64,000 nt of DNA from JAJPKK01 sp963807015 (lineage in GTDB: Bacteria > Pseudomonadota > Alphaproteobacteria > Rhizobiales > Xanthobacteraceae), in contig CAWEAS010000028.1 in NCBI GenBank assembly GCA_963807015.1, positions 372,001 to 436,000 of the forward strand, read 5' to 3'. Below, in pieces: positions 42,496-50,956 of the stretch (the stretch's first letter is position 1; the number at the start of each line of letters is the position of its first letter). Position numbers and translations under genes: made by a program. The notes under the pieces were generated by a model. That model was not told the DNA's origin, did no database searches, and saw only the letters and a program-made list of their open reading frames with translations.

Positions 42496-43990
42496 TTACT
42501 GTGAACTGCGCGCGACGACTGCGCGTGCGATCTGAGCGATCACGGTCGGTCGTTCCAGGGCCTCGACACGTGGGGCGGAAGCGGCAGGCCGCAGAACAGG
42601 TGCAGCGGGCGGCGGGTCGGGCGGACCCGGTGCAGCCGGCTGCTCCGGCTCGGCGACGGTCTCGACGGGCTGCAACACGTCGGCGCGCACCGGGCGCGGC
42701 TCGGCGAACAGAGCCCCCTGGCCGTACTTGATGTCGTAGTCGAGGAGATCGACGACGGTCGCTTCGGTCTCGATCTCTGCTGCAATCAGGTCGAGGCCGT
42801 AGCGTGCGAGGTGCCCCGACAGATCGACGGCGTCGATATCGCCCCCGCCGTCGCCGCTCAGCAGCAACGCTGCCGGCACTTTGACGAAACGGAAGCCCCG
42901 TTCAACCAGTTCGCGCGGCTCGAGCCTGAGATCGCCAACGCCGTCGAGGGAGAAGCGATAGCCGAAGCCCATCAGGGCATTGAGGCTTTCACGCTCAAGC
43001 GCGCCAAACGAACGATAGGCGGCCTGGCTGAACACGAGCACGATCGACGGCGCGAGCGTGCGGTTCTCGTCGAGGAATTGGCAGAACTGCGGAAAGATGT
43101 CGGAGTCGACCAGCGTCAAAGGGGAGACCCCGCAAAACAGTCCGACGTCGCGGTTCTTCGTCAGCAACCGTTGCACCACTTGGGCGCAGCGTCGCAGCAT
43201 CAGGTCATCGATCCGCGGCATCAGACCGGCGGCGGTCGCTGCCGGCATGAACTCACCTGAGGCGAGGAGTTCGTTCTCGGCGGTTCGTACCCGCGCGAGC
43301 GCTTCGTAGAAGCGTACCTTGCGCTGCGGCAGCGTCACGATCGGATGAAGATAGAACTCGAACTCGATTGCCCTCGATGGCGTCGCGGACGACGGCGACC
43401 GCAGCATCGCGGGCGAGGCCGGCAAACGCAGCAACGGCCGGCTCCTCCGATTCCCGGTGCTGTGCCGGGACGGGTTTGGTGCCTGGCGAGATCGTTGCGA
43501 CGCGGGGTGCCGCCGGACCGGTCGTGGCGCGATCCCGACCGAAGTCCGGAGGCGCAGGCTCGCGGTTTGGGATGCTACGGCTTTGGAGGGCGAGATCGTG
43601 GGCGTTCACCTGTTCGGCAAGCAGCTTGATCAGGTTGCCGATCTCGCCGATCTCCGACGTCAGCGGTTCAGTGCCGGCGACCGCCGCATCCGCGCGCGTG
43701 ACCGCGTCGGCGACCTTGGTCTCCATCGCCGCAACCCGCCGCCCGAGCTCAATCACCTGGCGCGCCAGGTCGGCGATGCCGCGGGACAAGTCCTGCACTT
43801 GCGTCGATTTCACGGTGCCGCTGCGTCCGCGCGCCACGATCGAGCAAAGCGCAAGTCCGGTCAGCGCTGCGATGCCGCCCACCAGCGCTCCGGTCGGTGC
43901 CATGCCGAAGACAAGGTAGAGCGCGACGCCGAACGAGGCGCAGATCACCACCATGCAGGCGGCGACGATCACCGCGCTCACACGTGCCAT
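42496..43990 (-). pseudogene. Membrane-anchored degenerate EAL protein, interrupted by an apparent one-base insertion
   Basis: Two overlapping frames form one gene. From ATG 43990 the first frame has two hydrophobic helices, a coiled coil (VIELGRRVAAMETKVADAV) and a Pro-rich linker up to DAAVAVVRDAIEGN. The second frame continues EFYLHPIVTLPQRKVRFYEA, an EAL fold. Removing one T at about 43355-43368 joins them as ...EGNRVEFYLHPI, 497 residues. The EAL domain keeps YEALAR, but CGVSP replaces the Asn site and LDGVGD replaces the DDFGTG loop, so c-di-GMP hydrolysis is unlikely; a binding or scaffold role is inferred. Sequencing error is more likely than true decay. Confidence 0.85.
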
Positions 43991-44301
43991 TCGGTCCCCC
44001 GTCGGCGGCCGGACCTATTCCAGGCGCTTCAGCCGGTCAAAGTGATTCGCGTTCCGCTGCTACAGTGTTGACAAGCACGGCGAAGGGCAAGCGTCGAAGA
44101 GAACTTGTCCGCGATCGACCTCGGTGCCGCCGATGAAATTCGGCGCGTCCTCTGAGGACCTGCGACCAAGTTGCTCGCCACTAAAATGAGTGCACGGGGG
44201 ACAGCGCCCGGTTACAGTATCGGCCGGGGGCTCGACCGGCGGCCGGCATTTCTTTCCGTCGGAAGGGTTGAACGTAGCGTGCAGTCGAACGTCCGGTTCA
44301 A
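43991..44301. other. Intergenic region (311 bp), no gene seen
   Basis: Between the EAL gene and the glycosyltransferase. The right part is GC-rich and may be leader sequence. Nothing recognisable as RNA, repeat or promoter. Confidence 0.4.
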
Positions 44302-45828
44302 ATGGTGGACAGCCTTTCTTCCGCCCGGTCAGAGGCTTCCAGTCTCGCTGGCTTCGCCAGCGTGGCGGAGCGCCCGTGGGCGGGCTTCTTTCTGTTCGCC
44401 ATCGCCCATGGGGCGATCTGGACGCTGCTGCCGTACGCACTCTATGCGAACCTGCCGCTCGATCTGATCGAGGCGCTGACTTACGGGCGCGAGTGGCAGA
44501 TCGGTTACGACAAGCTGCCGCCGCTGCCGTGGTGGCTGGTCGAGATCGCCTATCGCACGTTCGGAAGCGACATCGTCTACTACCTGCTCGGCCAACTCAG
44601 CGTGCTCGCCGCCTTTGCGGCGATTTGGGCGCTGATGCTGCGCATCTCCAATGCGCCGACCGCGCTTGCCGCGATCCTGATCATCGACGGGCTGCACTAT
44701 TTCAATTTCACCGCGCCGAAGTTCAATCATGATGTGATCCAGCTGCCGTTCTGGGCACTCGCCGGATTGGCTTTCCACGGCGCGCTGCGCGGCGGGCGGA
44801 TCGGCTACTGGATCGCGCTCGGCGGCGCGATTGGAATTGCGTTCTGGGCGAAATATTTCGTCGTCATCCTCTGCCTGCCGCTCGTGCTGTTCATGCTGTT
44901 CGACCGCCGGGCGCGGCACTTCTTCGCGACGCCCGGACCCTATGTGGCGGCCGCCGTCACGCTCGTCATCATCGCGCCGCATCTCCTCTGGCTCTCCGAC
45001 AATCAATTCCTGCCGTTCAGCTATCTCCAAATGCGGGCGCGTGCACCCAGCGGAATTTTCGGTCACCTCACCAATCCGGCGTTCTTCGCGATCGGTCAGT
45101 TTTTCTGGCTGCTGCCCGCAGCCATCATCTCGCTCCCGCTGCTGCAGCGCCCGCGCGAGGCCGACGCGACAAAGGCCGACGACTATGACCGGCGCATCCT
45201 TGCGCTCTTGACCTTCGGCCCGGCTCTGACCGTCATCGTCGCCTCCGCGCTGAGCGGGCGCGCGCTCGTCAGCATGTGGGGCTATCCGCTGTGGCTCTTC
45301 CTCGGGCCTTGGATCGTTGTCGCCGTGAGCTCACGCATCGACCGGGCATGCCTGATGCGCGTCGCGGCGGTGTGGGGGGCAGTGACGGTCGTCTACGTGT
45401 TGTCCTTCATCGTGCAATACGCGGTACTGCCCTCCTATGATCATCGCTATCGCGCCGTGCTGTTTCCCGGGGAGGAAATCGCGCGGCACATCGCGATGCG
45501 CTACCGGGCCGAGACCGGTATGCCCCTTGCCTATGTGGTGGCGACCATGTGGCTTGGCGGAAATATCGACCATTATGCGCCAGAGCACCCGCGTACGCTG
45601 ATCGATGGCAATCCGCAGCGCGCCCCGTGGATAGACCTCAAGGACTTTGCCGCCCGCGGCGCTGTCGTTGCCTGGACCATCGGCGATCCGAACGTGGTGC
45701 CGGAACGCTTTGCGGCGGTCGCCGGCAAAGCCGTGGTGCAACCGCCGTTCAGCGCGCCGTTCCGCCGCGGCAACGGCGAAGTCACCGTCGGCTGGGCCAT
45801 CATTCCGCCAGCTGGGATGAAGCCGTAA
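44302..45828 (+). CDS. Glycosyltransferase family 39 membrane protein
   Basis: A 508-residue GT-C membrane enzyme with about ten helices. Such proteins transfer a sugar from a polyprenyl phosphate donor in the periplasm. The first loop (ANLPLDLIEALTYGREWQIGY then DKLPPLPWWLVEIAYRTFG) has the acidic residues and aromatic clusters of family 39; HYFNFTAPKFNHDVIQLPFW is a second conserved loop. The C-terminal 100 residues are periplasmic. The ribosome-binding site is weak, so the start might lie further in. No companion sugar gene is adjacent. Confidence 0.9.
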   Translation: MVDSLSSARSEASSLAGFASVAERPWAGFFLFAIAHGAIWTLLPYALYANLPLDLIEALTYGREWQIGYDKLPPLPWWLVEIAYRTFGSDIVYYLLGQLSVLAAFAAIWALMLRISNAPTALAAILIIDGLHYFNFTAPKFNHDVIQLPFWALAGLAFHGALRGGRIGYWIALGGAIGIAFWAKYFVVILCLPLVLFMLFDRRARHFFATPGPYVAAAVTLVIIAPHLLWLSDNQFLPFSYLQMRARAPSGIFGHLTNPAFFAIGQFFWLLPAAIISLPLLQRPREADATKADDYDRRILALLTFGPALTVIVASALSGRALVSMWGYPLWLFLGPWIVVAVSSRIDRACLMRVAAVWGAVTVVYVLSFIVQYAVLPSYDHRYRAVLFPGEEIARHIAMRYRAETGMPLAYVVATMWLGGNIDHYAPEHPRTLIDGNPQRAPWIDLKDFAARGAVVAWTIGDPNVVPERFAAVAGKAVVQPPFSAPFRRGNGEVTVGWAIIPPAGMKP

Positions 45829-45862
45829 TTTGCAAGTCTAGCTGCCGCAGGAATCGGTGCGG

Positions 45863-47209
45863 CTACCGCACCGCCTCGATGACCTTGCCGACCTTGCCGA
45901 ACAGTTCGCCGATTTCGGCCTCGCTCACGATGAGCGGCGGGGTCAGCGCGATGGTGTCGCTAGTCACGCGGATCAAGATGCCGTAGTCGGCGAACGCCTT
46001 GTCCATCGCCGCATAGGCGCGCTTGCCGAAGCCGTCGGGCTTGGAGGCGAGATCGATGCCGGCGGTGAGGCCGACCGTGCGGATGTCGAGCACGTTGGGG
46101 AGCCCCCGCAGTGCCATCGCGGCGTCGGCGAACGTCGCCTCCAGATCCCGCGCGCGCTCGAACAGTTTTTCGTCGCGGTAGACGTCGAGAGTCGCAAGCC
46201 CGGCGGCGCAAGCCAGCGGATGGGCCGAATAGGTGTAGCCGTGGAACAGCTCGATCACGTGTTCGGGGCCGCGCATGAAGGCATCGTAGACCGGCGCGCG
46301 CACGATTGCGCCGCCCATCGGCACGGTGCCCGACGTGACGCCTTTGGCAAACGTCATGATGTCCGGCACCACGCCGTAGCGCTCCGCGGCGAACGCGAAA
46401 CCGAGCCGGCCGAAACCGGTGATCACCTCGTCGAAGATGAGAAGGATGCCGTACTTGTCGCAGATCGCCCGCAGCCGCTGGAGATAGCCCTTGGGCGACG
46501 GCAGCACGCCGGTCGAGCCCGCCATCGGCTCGACGATGACGGCAGCGATGGTCGAGGGATCATGCAAGGCCGCGATCCGCTCGAGATCGTCGGCAAGATG
46601 CGCGCCCCATTCGGGCTCGCCCTTGGTGAAGGCCTGGGTGTCGCGGTTATAGGTGTGCGGCAGGTGGTCGACGCCGGTGAGGAGCGAGCCAAAGAACTTC
46701 CGGTTGTTGACGATGCCGCCGACCGAGATGCCGCCGAAGCCGACGCCGTGATAGCCGCGTTCCCGGCCGATGAGACGGGTGCGCGCGCCGTCGCCGCGCA
46801 CGTTGTGATAGGCGAGCGCGATCTTGAGGGCAGTGTCGACCGCCTCCGAGCCCGAATTGCAAAAGAACACGTGGTCGAGATCGCCGGGCGCGAGGGCCGC
46901 GACGCGGCTTGCGAGTTCGAACGCGTGCGGATGAGCGAACTGGAATGCCGGCGCGTAGTCGAGCTCCTCCGCCTGGCGCTTGATCGCCGCGACGATCGGG
47001 TCGCGGTTATGGCCGGCATTGCAGCACCACAGGCCGGCAGTGCCGTCGAGCACAGTGCGGCCATCGTCGGTGTAATAGTGCATCCCCTTGGCGCGCGTGA
47101 TCAGCCGGGGCGCCTTCTTGAAGGCGCGGTTCGGCGTAAACGGCATCCAGAACGCTTCGAGATCGTTGGGCCGCGCGGCGGCGGACAGGCGGGCTTCGGA
47201 CGGGGACAT
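45863..47209 (-). CDS. Class III aminotransferase (omega-amino-acid:pyruvate type)
   Basis: PLP-dependent fold type I aminotransferase of 448 residues. ATG 47209 is preceded by GGAG at 6 bases; a GTG at 47221 is less likely. Marks are WMPFTPNRAFK, GLWCCNAGHNRDPIVAAI, FCNSGSEAVDTALKIAL, IFDEVITGFGRLG and the Schiff-base Lys in TFAKGVTSGTVPMGG. The beginning WMPFTPNR and FQFAHPHA are typical of beta-alanine/omega-amino-acid:pyruvate aminotransferases. Convergent with the glycosyltransferase gene. Confidence 0.95.
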   Translation of the reverse strand: MSPSEARLSAAARPNDLEAFWMPFTPNRAFKKAPRLITRAKGMHYYTDDGRTVLDGTAGLWCCNAGHNRDPIVAAIKRQAEELDYAPAFQFAHPHAFELASRVAALAPGDLDHVFFCNSGSEAVDTALKIALAYHNVRGDGARTRLIGRERGYHGVGFGGISVGGIVNNRKFFGSLLTGVDHLPHTYNRDTQAFTKGEPEWGAHLADDLERIAALHDPSTIAAVIVEPMAGSTGVLPSPKGYLQRLRAICDKYGILLIFDEVITGFGRLGFAFAAERYGVVPDIMTFAKGVTSGTVPMGGAIVRAPVYDAFMRGPEHVIELFHGYTYSAHPLACAAGLATLDVYRDEKLFERARDLEATFADAAMALRGLPNVLDIRTVGLTAGIDLASKPDGFGKRAYAAMDKAFADYGILIRVTSDTIALTPPLIVSEAEIGELFGKVGKVIEAVR

Positions 47210-47417
47210 GTTGAGCTCCACGCGATAGGTGCTTCGTACAGTAGTCTAGTACGGAATTCGCGAATTTCGAACGTCCGCGCGCGGCGTCGCGGCTCTGCGC
47301 CGCACGGACTCCTAAAAATTTCGCAAAGATTCTTTTGCGATCGATTACCGCGCCACATTTCTATCATCTCTTGTGACAACAGTTTGCTTGGGCGTTGCGT
47401 GGGGTGAGGGGGCCGTC

Positions 47418-48149
47418 ATGCGTGCGTTAGTCTGGGTGCCGGCCGCTGTTGCGGCTGGAATGGTATTGTTGTGTCTTCAGTCGGCTGACGCTCATTCACG
47501 GACACACGCGGCACGCACCTACTCGGTTCCTTCGCACCACGCGGTGCCCGTGCGGCGCGCGACGGCTTATTCGGCGCCGCGTTCTGTTGCGGTGCGAGCC
47601 GTTCGATGGCGCTATCGCGCCTGGTGCGTCCCAAACCGCCGCGCGGTCCATCGCGTCCACATCAGCCGTTCGGTCATTTACGCTGCGCGGCACCGACGCA
47701 CCGAACATTCGCGCGCTGCGTCCCACCTCTCACCTCGAAGTCTCGGCCGCCAAGCGACGCGCACCGAGCACGCGCCAAATCCTCGCAACACCATCGGCCT
47801 CGAGGGACCGCCGGGGCCGCCCGGCACACCCGGAGTCCAAGGACCGCCGGGACCGCAAGGCGCGGAGGGTGCGCCAGGCCCCATGGGGCCGCAGGGCATT
47901 CCGGGTCCCCAAGGACTAGCCGGCCCGCGCGGCGAGGCGGGGCTGCCGGGGCCGCCAGGCAACGCTGGTATCCGTCAGGTGCAGCAGGATTGCGTTGAGG
48001 ATCGCGACTGCCTCGCGAGTTGCGCCGAGGACGAAATCGCGATCAACGCCTTCTGTCCCAAAAAGGCACCGGCGGTCCTGAACAGCCTGCGGGAAATCTC
48101 GTGCGGCAGCGGCAATCAGTTCACGATGGTCGCCTTTTGCGCCAAGTGA
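47418..48149 (+). CDS. Exported collagen-like protein
   Basis: A 243-residue protein from ATG 47418 (GAGGGGG upstream) with a signal peptide ending SADAHS. A basic Arg/Ala/His-rich segment of about 90 residues is followed by 19 uninterrupted Gly-X-Y triplets (GLEGPPGPPGTPGVQGPPG and so on) forming a short collagen triple helix, then a 60-residue C-terminal domain with six Cys (e.g. CVEDRDCLASCAEDE). Bacterial collagen-like proteins are usually surface-exposed trimers. The stop codon is the first copy of a 17-bp tandem repeat. Confidence 0.88.
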   Translation: MRALVWVPAAVAAGMVLLCLQSADAHSRTHAARTYSVPSHHAVPVRRATAYSAPRSVAVRAVRWRYRAWCVPNRRAVHRVHISRSVIYAARHRRTEHSRAASHLSPRSLGRQATRTEHAPNPRNTIGLEGPPGPPGTPGVQGPPGPQGAEGAPGPMGPQGIPGPQGLAGPRGEAGLPGPPGNAGIRQVQQDCVEDRDCLASCAEDEIAINAFCPKKAPAVLNSLREISCGSGNQFTMVAFCAK

Positions 48150-48222
48150 ACCCGTGCGCCAAGTGAACCCGTGCGCCAAGTGAAACGGTGCGCGAAGTGA
48201 ACCGGTGCACCAAGTGAACCGG
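48139..48222. repeat. Five tandem copies of a 17-bp unit at the stop codon
   Basis: Unit GCGCCAAGTGAACCCGT, starting at 48139, 48156, 48173, 48190 and 48207; the first two are identical and the others differ at 1-3 positions. Copy 1 contains the end of the collagen-like gene (CGC CAAG TGA), so the repeat includes the stop and runs into the space before the MFS gene. The period is not a multiple of three. Confidence 0.92.
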
Positions 48223-48257
48223 CCGCTTCGCAGGCCGCCGGAAAACATCGACGGCGC

Positions 48258-49859
48258 TTACTCGGCAGCGAGCGGTGGCCGATCGGAATCCGAAGGTTTG
48301 TCTGGCGCACTCGCGGCGGGCGGAGTGGCGCGGCCGCGCAGCGGCCGCTCCTCGACAAACGCCAGCGCGGTCAGCGCTATCGCAAGGCACGCGCCGGCCG
48401 CCGCGAACACCCATGCGAACACCGGTCCGAACGCATCGCCGAGGCCAGCGGGAGGTGCCGTCCGCGACAGCCGGTCGAGCGCGACGAGACCGCCGGCGAC
48501 GTCAATGCGGCCGAGGACGATGGCGCCAAAGCCCGCCACTACGATGGTGCCCCCGAGCAAGCGGCAAAAGTTGACCATACCGGTCGCAACACCGAACTGA
48601 TGGGGCAACACCGCATTCTGAATCAAGATCGTCGTCACCGGATACATGGTGCCGATGCCGGCGCCGCACACAAACAGTAGCCCCGCCGCGCCGGTAAACG
48701 AAAGTCGGGCAGGGAAGATCGCCATCACGGTGAGGCCGAGTACGGCGAGCAACAGGCCGGCCATTGGGACTCTCTTGTAGTGGGTATGGCGCCCGAGGCT
48801 GCGGCCCGCCGCGAAGGCGCCGATGACGCTGCCGGCGGTGAACGCGATCAGGATCGTGCCGGACCGCGATGCCGATGCGCCCATGACCAATTCGAGAAAG
48901 AGCGGAAGGTAGATCGACAGCCCGATAATCGCGCCGATGCTGAAGAAACCGGCGATCACGTTGGCGCGCACCAGCGGCTCGCGCAGCACCGAGAGCGGGA
49001 TGAACGGCTCGGCGGCGGTCGTCAGCCGCCATGAGAACAGCGCCCATAGTGACGCCGACCCGCCGAGAAGCGCGAGAATCTGCCACGACGCCCACGGGTA
49101 ACGAACGCCGCCCCAGGTCAGCGCCAGCATCAGCGCGAGCGCGGCCCCGACCATCAGTATGCCGCCGAGCCAGTCGAGCGCATGGGGACGTTCGTTGCGG
49201 GGCAGCAGCTTGAGGGCGCGGTAGCTCATCAGCACCGCCAGTAACCCCAATGGCAGATTGATCCAGAAGATCAGCGACCAATGCAGATGATCGGTGAGAA
49301 AGCCGCCGATCAGCGGCCCGACCACGCTCGCGAACATGAAGGTCGCTGCCGACTGGGTCTGATAGCGCGGCCGCTCCCGCGGCGGCACGAGGTCGGCGAT
49401 GATGGTTTGGGCGATCGGAAGAATCCCGCCACCGCCTATGCCCTGAATCGCGCGCGCCGCGATCAACGCCCACATCGTCGGCGCGAGCGCACAGGCAACC
49501 GAGCCGATGATGAAGACGGTGAGACCGGTCAGCAGGATCGCGCGCCGGCCGTAGATGTCGGAGAGCTTGCCGAACAACGGCGTCACCGCCGTTGCGCACA
49601 AGAGATATGAGCTGACGACCCAGGACAGGTTCTCGATGTCGCCCAGCCGGACCCCGATGGTCGGCAGCGCCGGTGCCACGACGGTTTGTTCGAGCGCGCT
49701 CAGGAACATGGCGAGCATGATGCCGGCGATGATGGAGCGCACGGCCGGCGGCTCGAGCGGCGCGTGGAATCCGTCCGGTGCCGGCGCTGCGGTACGCGCA
49801 TCGGCCGCTGGGTGCGGGCTGATCGCGGCGTTGAACTGCGGCGCAGACGGGAGTTTCAT
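48258..49859 (-). CDS. MFS multidrug exporter, DHA2 (14-helix) family
   Basis: A 533-residue major-facilitator drug:proton antiporter, likely conferring efflux of hydrophobic compounds. Family marks: LSALEQTVVAPALPTIG (motif D1-like), WVVSSYLLCATAVTPLFGKLSDIYGRR in two parts with motif A GKLSDIYGRR, RAIQGIGGGGILPIAQTI (motif C region), and 14 hydrophobic helices. ATG 49859 or GTG 49871 could be the start. No regulator gene is adjacent. The stop faces the collagen-like gene and its repeat. Confidence 0.95.
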   Translation of the reverse strand: MKLPSAPQFNAAISPHPAADARTAAPAPDGFHAPLEPPAVRSIIAGIMLAMFLSALEQTVVAPALPTIGVRLGDIENLSWVVSSYLLCATAVTPLFGKLSDIYGRRAILLTGLTVFIIGSVACALAPTMWALIAARAIQGIGGGGILPIAQTIIADLVPPRERPRYQTQSAATFMFASVVGPLIGGFLTDHLHWSLIFWINLPLGLLAVLMSYRALKLLPRNERPHALDWLGGILMVGAALALMLALTWGGVRYPWASWQILALLGGSASLWALFSWRLTTAAEPFIPLSVLREPLVRANVIAGFFSIGAIIGLSIYLPLFLELVMGASASRSGTILIAFTAGSVIGAFAAGRSLGRHTHYKRVPMAGLLLAVLGLTVMAIFPARLSFTGAAGLLFVCGAGIGTMYPVTTILIQNAVLPHQFGVATGMVNFCRLLGGTIVVAGFGAIVLGRIDVAGGLVALDRLSRTAPPAGLGDAFGPVFAWVFAAAGACLAIALTALAFVEERPLRGRATPPAASAPDKPSDSDRPPLAAE

Positions 49860-50136
49860 GTGGGCGGCCACGATCCGGGTTTGTACTTACGATTTGCATG
49901 TTACCGGTAACCCGGCGGCTAGGGCACCGGATTGACGCCGGCGCCATCTCGCATCCGCGATTGCATCGCGGATGGTCAGTTCCCGAATTTCAGGGGACGC
50001 CGCGCAACGTGCCTTCGGGACGTACCGTTTTCAATGCCGCGGGTCGCGCACGTGGTATGAGAATTTGATCATACTGCCGCGGGTGCGCCGTCACGATGCT
50101 GCTTGCGAGCAATTTGCGGGCATGCGCAGTTTTTCA

Positions 50137-50625
50137 TCAACGTGCCCGTTTGGGCTTGCGGCGGGCTGCGGCCGGCAGGCGCGTCGGCCAACTCACGATG
50201 CGATCCTCATAGTCGACTTCGTCGCACTCCTCCTCGGATAACACGACGCGGCCGCGTACCGAAACGCCCGCGGTGTGTACCGTCTCCGGATCCCCCGACA
50301 CCAGGGGGTGCCACCAATAAAGGTCGGCGCCGTTTGCGAGCAGGCGGTAGGCGCACGTCGGGGGAAGCCATCGGATATCGGCCACATTACCGGGCGTGAG
50401 CCTGACGCAGTCTTCGACCGCTTTGCTGCGGTTCTTGTAGTCCTTGCAGCGGCAGGTCGTGCCGTCGAGCAACCGGCAGCCTATGTCGGTATAATAGACC
50501 CGTCCGGTATCCTCTTCCTCCAGCTTGTTGAGACAGCAGCGTCCGCAGCCGTCGCACAGGCTTTCCCATTCCGCTTTGGTCATCTCCGCGAGGCTTTTAC
50601 GGCGCCAGAACGGCTCTTCATCCAT
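50137..50625 (-). CDS. YcgN-family cysteine-cluster protein (UPF0260)
   Basis: A 162-residue cytosolic protein. It carries the YcgN cysteine set CDGCGRCCLNKL, GCRLLDGTTCRCKDYKNR and EDCVRLTP, which probably binds a metal or Fe-S centre; biochemical function is not known. The start ATG at 50625 is clear. The 265-bp space to the MFS gene shows no gene, and the gene is divergent from PBP1A. Confidence 0.95.
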   Translation of the reverse strand: MDEEPFWRRKSLAEMTKAEWESLCDGCGRCCLNKLEEEDTGRVYYTDIGCRLLDGTTCRCKDYKNRSKAVEDCVRLTPGNVADIRWLPPTCAYRLLANGADLYWWHPLVSGDPETVHTAGVSVRGRVVLSEEECDEVDYEDRIVSWPTRLPAAARRKPKRAR

Positions 50626-50956
50626 GATTAAGCTTCCTGATTCGCCCTCTGGACTCGATCATATAGAACCTGATTTTCAGAAAAGTCGGATTCCGATGCG
50701 CCGGCAGCCCCGTCATCATCGCTGAGGTGGCGCATAAACTCATGGAATTGATCAATTTTCCTTGTTGCCGCGAAGCGGCCGGTTTTCGCCACAGCAATGT
50801 CGCATAATTCTTTGCCTTTTGATCCTGTCAGTCATTGGCCGGCCGGTCGGCATCGGCTAAACAACTATACAGGAACTAGGGTAAGAGTATTGCGGAAAGG
50901 CCGGCGACCGCCCTGACGAAACCGGCTTGGACCACGGACCTGCGCGCATATTTCTT
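50626..50956. other. Divergent intergenic region (331 bp), no gene seen
   Basis: Between ycgN and the penicillin-binding protein. The section 50735-50870 is AT-rich and probably carries promoters, but no firm hexamers were identified. No repeat recognised. Confidence 0.4.

Noticed and set aside
48139..48222. Tandem repeat considered as a CRISPR array
   Set aside because: Units are 17 bp and directly joined, without spacers; no cas genes nearby.
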